64,000 nt of DNA from Culex pipiens pallens (GCF_016801865.2 NC_068937.1:30473828-30537827); one strand, 5' to 3'; shown: positions 34,122 to 46,263, counted from the stretch's first letter. The notes: generated from the sequence alone by a model not told the origin. Made by a program: numbers and translations.

Positions 34122-34784
34122 CTTCCATCCCTAAAATACTTAAAATTTTTTAGGGGTTCTTCTTTCAAATGCTTTTAAAAGATCAAAAATTGGTTGAAAA
34201 ATGGATTTTTGGCGATTTTGTTGGTTCAGTTCGATCTGATTTTTTTTGCGAAACAGTTCATAGTAATATTCCTGATGTTCAGGTTTAACTGCTCCCTATT
34301 GCTCCAGTTATATTTTTTATTAATTATTTTTGATGATCTCCAATTTTAATTTCTCAGCAAGACAAAGCTAAAGATTTAAAAATCTACTAAAAAATTTAGT
34401 TGCAGTGAGCACGTGAAAAATAAGATTTTGTTGTATTATCACAGTCCAACATTTGCTCTCAACACGCAATATTGAGGACTAAAAAGAAGATTATTATTGT
34501 AAATCATTGTACCTGACTGTTATTTTCGAGGAAAGGACGCTTAGGGAGTCCTTTCCAAACATCCGTGAACTAGAAAAAAAAATTAACTAGGTATTTATAG
34601 CCCAAGAAATACCATATATTTCAATGGAGGCGCGCGATACTTCTTGAATCTTCATCTAAAGTGAAGCTTTGCTAATGATCGTGCGCCTCCATAAAAAAAT
34701 AGGTATGTACAAAAATATAAAATGGGAAAAAAACCAAAAATCCCTTGGTAAAATATTTTCCAGGTCACTATGATAGTTTTAAAG

Positions 34785-35023
34785 TACCGTAAACTGGGGT
34801 GACTTTGATAGCCCGGGGTGACATTGATAGAAATTTTATTTGGCCACTAATTTTGATACATCCAATGTAACAGTCACATTTTTGCATATATGTTTGATAA
34901 TAAGCGATCCCTTAATGCTTACATTCTCAAAATTCTCAAAAATGTTTAGATATTAATTTGACTGGCATTTGAAAACCCTATCAAAGTCACCCCGGGCTAT
35001 CAAAGTCACCCCAGTTTACGGTA
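34785..35023. mobile_element. MITE with long TACCGTAAACTGGGGTGAC inverted repeats
   Basis: The left end, taccgtaaactggggtgact followed by ttgatagcccggggtgac, is repeated inverted at the right, gtcaccccgggctatcaaag followed by tcaccccagtttacggta. TA is the likely target duplication. 239 bp, no ORF. A close copy is at 45190-45409. Confidence 0.85.
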
Positions 35024-35293
35024 CCCCTTAAGTGACCTTCACACGGCAAAACTTGTTTCAATATAAATATTTAAAAAAAATGTACTCGGGTAGTTCATCG
35101 TTCATCTTCATTTATTGATATTTAAAACGTTGATTTCTTTTAACTATGTTTTAAACTTATCAGTTTTGTTAAAAACTTTAAGATAATTTGAACAATTCTT
35201 TACCAAGCTCAGTAAGATTTCATACCATTCTGTTTGCATTTAATTCGTATTTATTACTTTGCAAAACAAAAACCAATGTCACCCCGGTTTACG
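35024..35293. repeat. Adjacent partial copy of the same inverted-repeat family
   Basis: Ends gtcaccccggtttacggta at 35275-35293, the family's right terminus, with no left terminus of its own. Together with 34785 it could form a longer composite bounded by the outermost inverted repeats. Confidence 0.45.
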
Positions 35294-36896
35294 GTATTCT
35301 ACAATCAATGAGATGAGAAAAATGTTAAAATTATATTTGACGTAAACACTTTTTTTAACGTATTATTTAATTACGTAACCTAATTTTTGATTTAAAATTA
35401 CGCTTCTCTTGACGTAAATCACATTGGTACAGCGAATAATCATGCGAAACCTAAAAAACATCAACGAAACTTTATTTGATGCACATAATTGGAGCATCAC
35501 ATTTGTTGTAATTTTACATCAAATCAAACCCAGTTTCACGCTTTTTGACCGGGTAGGGGAGAGTGGGGGGACCTGATCCTCGCCTGTATCTCGTTAGCAT
35601 GTGGGTAAAAAAATAGCTCTAGAAAGTATTGCGAAATTGACACAAATTCATTTTGGTAAACAAAGAAAAAAAATTAAAAATGTTCAGATTGAGTTACACA
35701 CATTTTTCTTAAAAGTTGAATGTTTAAGTCTAAATTTGTTTGTTGCTGCAAACAAATTCATGAAAAATATGAATCATGATGAAAGGTTGTTAAAACCCAA
35801 GATTGTTAAATTTATAAAATATTTATTTAAAAAAAACATGACAACGTTATTATATATAGAAGTTAAGTTAAATTGTTTGTTGATTTTTTTTACAAATTTT
35901 CATATAATTACAGATGTCGCTAGTTTTCCAACCATTATCGATTCATTGTTTTTTTTTTACTGTTAGTCGACCACTTAGCGTTCAGATCAAATCGCAGTAC
36001 TTTTGCGAACCGGATCATGCTTTTCATCCCTAAACTGCGTTCTAGCATACTTAAAAAGACAATGACTTGAATACTTATCATACTTTTGAAGAAATCCATC
36101 ACTTCCTCATTACGAATTGCGCAATTTCTTCACATCTGCTCTGCTTTCTCACCAGGCCTGGAGCCGCAAACGTTTAATCCAAATCTTTTCCACTGCATCC
36201 AGCTCAGTTTTCCTTTTTTATAAAACTTATTCCATGGCTAATGAGAACTTGCACCAGCTGCACCTCCGTCCCATTACACTGGTCCGTAAAAATATTAACT
36301 TTTCTCTTCGCCTTGCCCTTAAGAATGAACTACGCAGCACTACTAATCACATTAAGAAACACCAGCACCATCCTGTACCTTACCGTTGCACCTTAACATT
36401 TCCAAAGTGGAAAAACTGCCACGTTTCTTCACTATTTTTTTTCTCTATTTTTCCTCAAAATTGCTAAAAGTAGTTATTCTTTCATTAACTTTCCCCACAC
36501 TTCTCACGGTCGGATCCTTGTTTTCTTGACCCAAAACTAAACGAAAGAAAAATTGCAGCTGCAGCGAAATTTTCCCCAAAACTTGTGAGCTTTGTCCTGG
36601 CTGGCAAAAAGAAGGAAAAAGGTGCCCCCTCTGTCTAATTGTCCTCGTCGTCGTCGTCCACCGGCACGAATGCAACTGTCATTAACGCGAGGGGTCGGTT
36701 CTGCTGGACAACTGGACTGATGGCCACTGTGTGACCACTCCGCAGCAAATGGTTTGGTATAGGAAGAAAATGGGAGAAATAAGGGGGAAAGCCATTTCGC
36801 TTTTGGGTGCACAAAATAGTAGATCAATTCACTTTGGAGTGTTGAAACAATTTCCTTTCCTTTGAAAAAAATCATTTAAAAACTAGTAAAAGTCAA
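35294..36896. other. AT-rich then unique GC-richer block, no gene recognised
   Basis: 35294-36060 is AT-rich. 36100-36760 is more balanced and looks single-copy, with a minus-strand frame 36445-36675 and a GACGACGACGACGAGG run. None matches a known domain. It could be part of a large intron with regulatory content. Confidence 0.35.
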
Positions 36897-37033
36897 CTAA
36901 AACTGCGATAACATGAAAATTTCAGCGATGACCTATAGATGTTTGGGTACCAACATGTTCGCAATTGACGCAACTTTTGGTACCCAAACATGTATAGGTC
37001 ATCGCTAAAATTTTCATGTTATCGCAGTTTTAG
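36897..37033. repeat. Near-perfect hairpin, about 56-bp arms
   Basis: ctaaaactgcgataacatg (36897 onward) through gtttgggtacca is repeated inverted at 36978-37033 with two mismatches. The loop is about 25 nt. This length and pairing could yield a microRNA-like or double-stranded transcript, or be a foldback MITE. Confidence 0.8.
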
Positions 37034-37036
37034 TGA

Positions 37037-37765
37037 AAAAAATTTACCCGTTTTCGTCATTTTTCCAATTTTGCGCGCGGCGCTTCAAAAAACCCACTTT
37101 TTATGTTCAAAAAATCATATCTCCGAATCGTGTTAATGGCTATTCGCAATTTTTGGATATGTTATGTAAAACATTGCTCTTTAGCCCCGAGACCTTCAAA
37201 TTAGCAAATGAAATTTTCATAGGACCTTTTCAAATATTCAGCTTTTCCGAACCTCCACATTTTTTTTAAAAGCCCGACTAATAGCCTTTCTTTTGAAACG
37301 ATTGTTTCAGCCGTTCCGGCCGATCCGGAGATATGATTATTTTTTTTTGAAAATTCAATTTTTTGACCACCCTATTTCGGATAGGAGCACCCTAATCGCC
37401 AAACAAAAAAAAAACGAGTCCAATTATTTGGGCAAAATTTGGAGACTTCCTGTTTGACATGGAATGGCTGAAACATATTTTGATTTATAGTGGGGATGGT
37501 GCAAAATTTGGTTCCAAAGATAGGATTTTTTGGATTTTTTGGCAAACTATGTAAAATGCGGCTAAAACAAATTAAAAAAAAATATTTAAAGGCTGAAACA
37601 AATATAATGTACACTTTTTTGTATTTATAAAAAATAATAAAATAAAAAAAATACAAAAAAATTGATAATTTTAAATCTTTTTTCAGCGAAAAATAACTCG
37701 AATCACTATTATCAATCTAAAGTCAAAACTATATTTCAAGTAGGGTGTACAAATTATGCTAACAT
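37037..37765. other. AT-rich non-coding stretch
   Basis: Phrases such as tcatatctccgaatcgtg and ccgatccggagatatgat are inverted relatives of each other (37110-37130, 37318-37340), suggesting an old foldback repeat. No gene. Confidence 0.35.
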
Positions 37766-37836
37766 GTGAATACAAAGAGACGAGTTGTTCCTTTTTATTC
37801 GGAATTAAAAGGAACAACTCGTCTCTTTGTATTCAC
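37766..37836. repeat. Perfect 30-bp-arm hairpin
   Basis: gtgaatacaaagagacgagt .. tgttcctttt on the left is repeated without mismatch in inverse at the right, leaving a loop of about 11 nt. Compact enough to resemble a small-RNA precursor or a foldback element core. Confidence 0.8.
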
Positions 37837-38071
37837 AGTAATGCATTCTGCTAAAACGCTCAACCAAACCACAATAATGCTAACATAATATAAAAAATAT
37901 GAATTCATAATATGCATCAAATTAAATAATAACAAACGTAGTGTTTTTGGAACTTGAATTTTGAATTTTTGTCAAATTATTAATTCGAAAAAAAAGATAT
38001 ATTTTTTAAATAAAATTTAATCAAAAATTTTGTATTTTTTTCAAGCGAACGGTAGAAAAGTGGTTGATTCT

Positions 38072-38245
38072 ACACTTAAAAAAGCGAGTTTGCGTAAACG
38101 TGAACAGAGTTTATGCCAACGGGAACCAGGAAGAAAACTGTTCACTTTTATGGTGCAATGCACTATAAAAGTTGAACAGTTTTCTTCCTGGTTCCCGGTG
38201 GTATGAACTCTGTTCACGTTTACGCGAACTCGTTTTTTTGAATGT
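38072..38245. repeat. Long imperfect hairpin, about 75-bp arms
   Basis: Left arm: cgagtttgcgtaaacgtgaa .. ggaaccaggaagaaaactg. Right arm: its inverse ending ttcacgtttacgcgaactcg. The loop lies around ttatggtgcaatgcactata, which is itself partly palindromic. Likely a foldback MITE. Confidence 0.75.
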
Positions 38246-39987
38246 AGGTAAGAAGCATTTATTATATTTTGCTTAAAACTAAAATGTCATGGAAATGTAG
38301 GTTTTGAAAAAATAAACATGGATTAAAAAAAACAGAACAATAAAATTTTTGATGATAAAATTATAATTCACAAACGTTTCTAATTTTTTTTTATTCAATT
38401 TTTTGATTCAGTTTCCTTTTAGCAAGGTTGTAATGACTAAAAAAAATGAAACATTTTTTTTAATATGCAGAATAATCTTCACTATAAAGCTAAAATTAAA
38501 TTGCTATGTTGAAGAAATGTTAAGTGAAATTCAAAATTATGTACTTGAAAGTCATTATTTTCTGAAACTGTTCTTTTCACAATTCATACGAATTATTTAA
38601 AAAAAATAAAAGAATAGCTAAATGTTCCCAGCTAAAAAAAGAGTTCAATCCAAACATAGGTATTTGTAAAACTCCATAAGAGATAATTTTCCATAAATAT
38701 TAAATTTGGTAATGTTTAAACTTAAAAGAGTTGAATGAATGATTTTTTTTTTGCGCTCTGAACATACGGAAGTAAACTTTGTTAAAACTTTTGAATTGAA
38801 AAACTTTAAATTACATTCTAAAACAAGATTTATTATTTTTATTTGTATTTCACATGCAGCCCGCGATATTACGGCAAACTACCAAAATGGCCCTCAAGAT
38901 TCATCTGGCTATGCCATCAGTGGATTCTTTTTAATGATTGCATTATTTTTATATATTTTTTAACATAAGTAGATGAATTTTTGTCTACATATAGGACAAA
39001 TGCAATAAATATTTTAAGTTTTTTCTCCTTTTTTAAATTTTCCCAGAAATCAGAGGAAAATAAAAAAAATTAATAATGCTTGAAACTTAAATATTCAGTG
39101 AAATAACAAGTACATTCGATTGCAAACTATGATGCATAGTACTTTGTTTAACTTTTTTTAAATTTTTTTCTTCAAAAAGTGTTGCTTAAATCTTATGCTA
39201 AATTTTGAGTATTAAGATCACAAATTGAAACGAGGCGTTAAACTTTATAAAACAAACAGTTTTTAAAAATTATTCTTCAAAATTGAAATTTATTTTTTCT
39301 GCTGTAAGATGTTAAAAACAACAAATTGATTTTCAAAAGTGAAAAAACTCAACTAAATATTTTCATGATTTATAAAAAAGAAAACAGATCTAATATTTTC
39401 AGAAATGCCAATGTCTTGAGAATGAAAAATCCAAAATGCATTTCCTTCAGAAATGTTTTTTTTAACAAAAGCTTACTTTTCCTTGGTTGAAATAAATACT
39501 TCGTGTACTCGTAATGAATACATATAGAGAAAAAAAAATGGTAATATTCATCAGGAAATGCTGACAGATTTTGTGGCAAACAAAAAATTATTAACTTTAC
39601 CCCACAAAATGATGAATTTTCATCAGTTCTTGATGAATATTCATCAGGTTCACATTTTTACACATTTTTTATGTAATATTACCAAAAAAAAAGGTAATAT
39701 TCAACCTTCTAAATTTTCAACATTTCAAAATTGAACTTTTTTTTTGTGAAATCTTCAACAATATTTTATTTGAAGATAACATACAAATTAAATTATGTAA
39801 ATCCACACCAAGTAACAAGTTACAGTATAAATTAAGTTTTTTGCATCCTTAAAAAAAATATAAAAAAAACAGGAGGCAAAAACTGAATACAAAACATTGT
39901 TTAACGATATTTATAATCAAATGGGCCCTTAAAGATTTCAAATTTTTTCGAATTTGAGACAACGGTTCGGAAAATCATGTAAAAATG
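38246..39987. other. AT-rich stretch without recognised features
   Basis: Only short AT-rich frames (60-75 codons). The phrase catcaggttcacatttttac and following bases near 39640-39720 resemble a decayed CACAGTAAA-family MITE. Otherwise nothing seen. Confidence 0.35.
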
Positions 39988-40206
39988 CACAGAAAAAAAA
40001 ATCATGGTAATATTACATCTGGGAAGGGGTACATCTTTTATGTCAGAAAAAAGGTTTAATTTTACCTCTGGAAATGTGTAATTTTACCACTTTTCTGTTG
40101 TAATGCCACTTTTTCAGTCTAAATAGAGGTAAAATTACATCATAAAAGAGGTAATATTCAACCTTCCAAAATTAAAGCTTCCAAATTTACATTATTTTTT
40201 CTGTGT
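39988..40206 (-). mobile_element. MITE (CACAGTAAA family), full length
   Basis: cacagaaaaaaaaatcatgg at the left and acattattttttctgtgtg at the right are the inverted termini. The body reads acatcttttatgtcagaaaa .. gtgtaattttaccacttttc as in the other copies. 219 bp, no ORF. Confidence 0.8.
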
Positions 40207-40209
40207 GTA

Positions 40210-42700
40210 GGAAACCATATTGTCATTAATTAATTGATATCATCATTATTTAACAAGTTGCAAAACTGTCGAAGGTTGAAGGTTTAGAAATTAAACATGA
40301 AGTTAGTATTTTTTTTTGCTGAAAAAAAAGTTTTTTTTTATAAACTTGCTTTTGATATCATGGTTAATATATGGTTGAATTTATTCATTTATCATATTTA
40401 AATTTAGTTTTAATCTGTATTGAAGTTATGAACATTTTTTTAAGATAGTTCAGCGCATCTTTTGTTATACCAAAAACTTTGTTTCTCAACAGAAGAATAA
40501 AATGTTTTGTTATTGTTCTAAAAAATCAAATTCCACATTTCAGTCACAAGCTCAATACTACTCCCAACGATTCGTAAATAACCTTTCGAGCTATCCTTCG
40601 GGCTTCTGTCCCGGCGACAATGGCTAATTTAATTAGAAGCACCAGAAAACAAGTCGCATTTGCCGAGAGCCGCAAGTGTGGAAAAACAATGTTTGCAATA
40701 ATGGGAAAAAGCCACTTCTGACAGCGGAAGAGAGGAAAAATAAAAAGGGAAAAGAAAAACTTTCCCGCCACTGAAACACACCTTTCCGCTTTCACACTTT
40801 TCATTCGGAATATCGAAAAAGAGTTCAAGCCAGCAATAAAATCCCTAATCAAATAAAAATTCCCCCTTCAAACGAGGAGAACTAAAACCATGTTTGACAC
40901 TTTTAGCAAACCACTCCGCAAATCCTTCTTCTGATGTGGTCGACATTAGTATGGTGGGGAAATCGAAGGTAAAACTTGTGAGACCATTCATAAACAGTTA
41001 GTGTTTACTGTCGCATCAATGTTTCCGCTTCGGTGGGCAGGAGTAGGGTTCGGGACAGAACTTTTCACTTCGAACTTCGGTTGAGTCTGTTTGATGGTTT
41101 TGCACTTGGCGGGAAAAAGTTGGTGGTATTGAACACTTTTGGGGAAATTATGGCTACCTGGAAGGTTGACCTAGCAATCTTGAAGTTGTGCAAAATTTAT
41201 CGAGAAAAGCAATCATTGCAAAGCTAAATATTAGGCATTTTCAAAACTTCCGCCAACAATGTTCCCGTTTAAGACATAAGCTCAAACTTCTAGATTAAAT
41301 GCCTCGATGGTGAAGAAAATGTAAAAGTTTTGCATCCTTCTACTTTCAAGTGGTGATACATGTTCGGATACTGATGGAATGTAAATATATGCGAAAAACT
41401 TTCCGCTCAAATAGCCGGATATTGGATCAGTTTATCAAACATGCATCGAAACAGCTCCGGAAGCAAACATTGTAGGGAAGAGTAATCGGAGGGAAACTTG
41501 TTGGAGTTAGATAAAAGTTTCTGGAGCGATCGAAAAATCATCTAAATAATTGAACATATATTATCCTAGTGAGTCCGATTCTACGGCCAGACTGCTATAA
41601 AATTATTTAAAAATCACTCGAATCATTTGTTTCTTAAATTACCGCTCTAAATATATCTCCAACAATACACATATATTCAAAATCAAATTCTGAACTAATA
41701 TTTGGCCCAGTTTCTGATGCCATAGGTTGAAACTGAAAATTGTGCACAGGTGTTCCCATCTGAAACCATTTTTTTGTGTGATGGTGGGCTAGATTGCTTT
41801 TTAAATGAATTCTTAGAGTAAAATGCACTTTAAAAAAAATGATCAATTTACTCAGATGGATGAAACTACAAACAACGAAAATAAGTTGAAGAAAAAATCC
41901 ATGAAATTATTTTTTGGCAAAGACATTAAAAAACCCCAAAGAATACATAACTATCATGAAACTAATTACTATAAAGACTCGATTACCTTAAGTCCTCGCA
42001 AAAATTTCACATTGGTAAATCGAATCACATTTTTTTCCTTTATTGTTTTAATTTGCATCGTTTTGCTTGAAATTGGCTGCTAATATGGCGAACTTTGAAT
42101 ATTCATGAAATTATTCATTTGTAGCAGGAAATAAACCACTTGAATTTGACCATTTTTGGATCGAAGAACTCGAATTTATCGTAAAAAAATGAAATTTACA
42201 CGGAAATGGAATCTGCCAAAATCGCCAAATCGGCTGAGAGAGGTTTGATTTTGCTAATATTTGCAAAAAAAAGTTTCTATTCCAGCGCAATTTTTTGCTA
42301 AAACCAGCATCTGAGCAAATCAAAACCAGCAACATAGTTCTAATAGTTTGTTTTGGCTAATTACTGCCAAAAATATATAGTAATTTCTATTTCGATAGCA
42401 TTATTGAAAAGTTCATTTTTTCAGCACCCATTTCAGAGCTGAAAAGTAGAACTTCTCAGCCCTTGTTTAAAAAAGTAAGCAATATTTTTCGATTTTTGAT
42501 GTAGTTTCACGAAGGAATTGCAAAAATCTACATAGGAAACCCACAGCGCATTGGATGTTTGGAAAAAGTGCTCTAGAAATATTTTTGAAAATTGACTTGT
42601 TTTCGAGTCAAAATAATTATCCATACAGTCTAAATTGAACAATTCTTAAAGCAATGTTAAACTAAACTTAATTTTAAAAACTAAATTTCTTCAACTAAAT
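40210..42700. other. Mixed AT-rich and unique sequence, no gene recognised
   Basis: 40540-41560 is less AT-rich and looks single-copy (minus frame 40544-40852, plus frame 41033-41227), with a stretch around 40600-40690 of high complexity. No domain is visible. Candidate conserved non-coding DNA of a large intron or intergenic region; inference only. Confidence 0.35.
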
Positions 42701-42701
42701 A

Positions 42702-43624
42702 GGGGAAATCTACCCATTTTAATCCTAATAAGCGGTCGTGTTTGAATGATGCTGGATAATCTAGAGTCTCCCTTGAATTTTACTAAAACCAAGTACACCA
42801 ACGAGTAGAGCAAGTTTTTGTGAACATTTATGTTTATTTTCACTTTCACTAAAAGTTATTCTATTTCTTTACCAAGCATTTAACAAAAAAAAATTCCCAA
42901 GGGTATTCTAATCGAGGCGAATGCATTGGGCCACGCCCATTTTTCTAATATCGGCTTAGTTCTTTTTTCTTCCAACACTCTGTCGAGTGTTGCCATTTGC
43001 GCTGACAGTTCAAACGAACACTCACGAAAAGTGGCATTTATAGGGAAAGTTTCCTGGCATCGCTGGCTGTGCTGCTGGTGGTGTTGACGGCCAGCCTTTG
43101 TTCTTTTTTGCCTTCGTCTCTCGCTCGGTTTTCTTCAGCCTTCGTTTGGAATGCAAAGTGAAAATTGAAACGTCAAACGACTTGGCGCGTTTGTTTTTTT
43201 GATGGCGCTTGCTAATTTATTACATTTTTCGAGATTATTCTTCAAGTGAGTGCCTTACTAATGATCAAAAGAACATGTTGCCGGTAGTTGGAAGCAATTT
43301 CATATCTTAAGCGCCGTGAAAAAGTAAGCTAAAGTGAAAAGTTATTTTTGGCGATATTCATTAAGCGTTTGAGGGATTCTCGTGTGTGTCACTGTGTGTG
43401 CCAACAAAATGATGAGAAGTGGTCTCGCAAAATACAAATTATGATCAAAAGTGCATTAAATGTGATCTTTTTGGCCAGTAAGTGGCATACATTTGCGTGC
43501 TTACTCGAGGCGGTGCTGTTGCTGGTAAGTTTATAGCCCAAATAGTATTTTTGGAGCTTTAATCGAGCATCAAACTCTCCATATGACGAAGATAGGTGTT
43601 TGATTGGAAAGGGTAGATTTCCCC
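42702..43624 (+). mobile_element. 923-bp TA-flanked TIR element (GGGGAAAT family)
   Basis: TA|GGGGAAATCTACCCATTTTAA and GGGTAGATTTCCCC|TA bound a copy highly similar to 26000-26929. The shared internal frame (43348-43536) ends at a consensus donor GGTAAGT (43524-43530). Seven base differences in the best-aligned 114 bp of that frame fall as about two silent and five amino-acid-changing, which argues against selection on a protein. Confidence 0.75.
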
Positions 43625-43936
43625 TAGTTCAATTCGTATACTAAGGACTAATATAAACTAAATGTCAGTAAATTTATTTTTTGCACACAATAGTTTCATA
43701 TACCGTCATCGATGACGGTAGCAAAATTAATTGAAAAATTGAACGTAAACAGCAAAAAACAAAATCAGCCTTGAGTAATTCTCATTGATTCTTCTATACA
43801 AGTCTCTATCCAATTTTTGGCACTGCTCATTCAAAAGTGCCATGAAAATAAACGAGAAATCCTTATCTTGACAAGGGGTTTCCTGATCGATTTGGTGTTC
43901 CTGGCAAAGTTGTAGGTTAAGCAGGTATTCGACTTT

Positions 43937-44060
43937 GACAAACAAACAAACAAACTCGCACATTTTGACAGTTTGGCAGTTTGCCTGTAAATGTTTGCAG
44001 ACACGTTTGGCAAACTGTCAAACACGAAAAAGTGCGAGTTTGTTTTTTGTTTGTTTGCCA
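43937..44060. repeat. Hairpin with GTTT/AAAC-rich arms
   Basis: acaaacaaacaaactcgcac .. ttgacagtttggca is followed by its imperfect inverse ending gtgcgagtttgttttttgtt. Arms are about 45 nt and the loop is around gtttgcctgtaaatgtttgc. Three minus-strand frames through it are artefacts. Confidence 0.7.
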
Positions 44061-45189
44061 CAGTCTAATATCTGCTTTATAATTAAAACTTTCAGAAAAA
44101 AATAAAGGCACTAAAAAATTGTATTTAATACTTTAACAAAAGAATTTTTTTATCATATTTTTAATTGGTTTTGTGGACCAAAAGTGCCGGGCGTCTTTGT
44201 TTTGGCCAAGCTGTACATTTTTTGATTCCAGGGATTTTGAAGAAAAAAAGAACATTTGGAAAGTTCAAAACACCATTTGTAAATGTAAAATTAAATGCAA
44301 TCTAGTGATTCTTTCCGAAATTGGTCGACAAAGTGTTTTTTTTTTGTAATTTATAAAAAAATCCCAATTTTTTAATGAACATTTGCAGAGATAAATTTCC
44401 CACAATCCATATTTTTTTTTAAGGACAAAGCCCTGCAACTTTTGAGCCATAGAAAAGTACGGACCAAAATTTTGCCGGCGAGCTATGATAAAAAAAAGTT
44501 TTCTATAGGAAAAAAATAATTTTAGTTATTTTTTAAACTCTGTGTTAATGTTTTAACATTCTTAATCGTTATTTACTTTTCAGGAATTTTGATAAAGTGC
44601 TCCTTGTTCAAAATAAAACTTGATTGTAATTATAAAAAATCATAATTTCAAATTGATCAAACATTTTCGTTTTTGTCCATACAAAAAGGATATATGAAAA
44701 TTCAAAAATCTGTATCATTTAAAGGGATTTTTTGATCGATCATGGTGATTTTAAATTTCACTTTTTGTCACTAAAACTTGATTTGGTCAAGTTAAAGCCA
44801 TTTGAAAATAGTCGCAGTTATTCCTTTTTTTCAAAATTAGTGTCCATATGTTTGCCCATGTTCAATGAAACTCTCAATTACCTAAAATTGTGGCGTGTTA
44901 CTTACCTGTAGACAGAAATCTTTATTTTAACCCTTTTCAAACGTTGACGTTGAACGTTGAATTTGGGAATATTTTTTTATTGGGCAGCACTGAGAAAATC
45001 TCATTTTCCTGTTTTTGAAAGTTCAAAAAAGCAAAATATCGAGAATTTTCTCAGCTCTTAAATTTTTTTTTCAAATGTGGGCAAACATGGGCATTAATTC
45101 AATCAAAATAATAACTGCGGAAATTTAAAAAAAAATCCTATAAATGGCTTTAACTTGAAAACGGTACACTTTATTAAGTTTCAGTGCAG
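44061..45189. other. Dispersed repeat of the 53.3-54.0 kb type and AT-rich DNA
   Basis: ccatacaaaaaggatatatg, aaattcaaaaatctgtatca and ttttttgatcgatcatggtg at 44680-44760 match 53505-53575. This is a shared non-coding repeat with no ORF. Confidence 0.45.
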
Positions 45190-45409
45190 TACCGTAAACT
45201 GGGGTGAGATTGATAGCCCGGGGTGACATTGATAGAAATTTGATTTGGCCACTAATTTTGATACATCCAATGTAACAGTCACATTTTTGCATATATGTTC
45301 GATAATAAGCTATCCCTTAATGCTTACATACTCAAAATTCTCAAAAATGTTTAGATATTAATTTGGCGGGCATTTGAAAAACCTATCAAAGTCACCCCAG
45401 TTTACGGTA
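45190..45409. mobile_element. MITE with TACCGTAAACTGGGGTGA inverted repeats
   Basis: Second copy of the 34785 element, about 220 bp. Its right end lacks the inner ccgggctatcaaagtcacc segment, so the right inverted repeat is shorter than the left. Confidence 0.8.
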
Positions 45410-45591
45410 CTTTTTGATTGCAAATTCGATTTTACATCGAAAAATGATGTAGAAAAAAAATTGCGAGCAATATTTCGATATTTAAAAAAAATCAGTGTTC
45501 ATAACTCAGTCAAAGACTTTTTGCCATTCTGTAAATTTCTAAAAGTTGGCATTTGATGTCCCCTAAAACATATAAAAAATTGTGTTTTTTT

Positions 45592-45803
45592 GCAAAAAAT
45601 CATAGTAATATTACATCTGGAAAGGGGTACATCTTTTATGTCAGAAAAAAAATGTAATTTTACCCCTGAAAATGTGTAATTTTATCACTTTTCTGTTGTA
45701 ATGTCGCTTTATCAGTCTAAATTGAGGTAAAATTACATCATAAAAGAGGTCTTATTCAACGTTCCAAAATTACACCTTCCAAATTTACACATCTTTACTG
45801 TGT
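45592..45803 (-). mobile_element. MITE (CACAGTAAA family)
   Basis: tgcaaaaaatcatagtaata at the left and cacatctttactgtgta at the right. The body agrees with the 39988 copy. It lies 12 bp from the next, oppositely oriented copy. Confidence 0.75.
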
Positions 45804-45815
45804 ATTTCTGAACTA

Positions 45816-46263
45816 CACAGTAAATAATTGTGTCAATTTGGAAGGTGTAATTGTGGAAGGTTGAATATTGAATATTACTCGGGTGAGTTTTCAAAAAGCC
45901 GTAAGAGTCACCGTGACCTCCAGCACTATTTTTAATTTTTCTCCAAATTGAAACAATATTTCATTTGTTTCAAATTTTGAGCACTTGAAGGACGTAAAGA
46001 TGAACAATCTCAAGCATTTTTGAAATTGGTCTTTCGTAAGTAGGTCGAGTACCGATGCAAAAAGGGCTAAGTTTGTCAATGGCTCTTACGTCCTTTTGAA
46101 AACTTATCCGAGATTACCTCTTTTATGATGTAATTTTACCTCAATTCAGACTGAAAAAGTGACATTGGTAAAATTACACATTTTCAGAGGTAAAACTACA
46201 ATTATTTTCTGACATAAAAGTTGTACCCCTTTCCAGATGTAATATTATATTTTTTTTACTGTG
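45816..46263 (+). mobile_element. MITE (CACAGTAAA family) carrying a nested insertion
   Basis: Starts cacagtaaataattgtgtca and ends ttttttttactgtgta. The body is split at gaatatta|cctctttt by a 235-bp insertion at 45878-46112. With 45592-45803 it forms a head-to-head pair. Confidence 0.75.
45878..46112. mobile_element. Nested 235-bp MITE with CTCGG inverted repeats
   Basis: Ends ctcgggtgagttttcaaaa and, inverted, ctcggataagttttcaaaa; beyond that ccgtaagagtca and acgtaagagcca still match. atta at 45874-45877 and 46113-46116 is the apparent 4-bp duplication. Confidence 0.75.
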
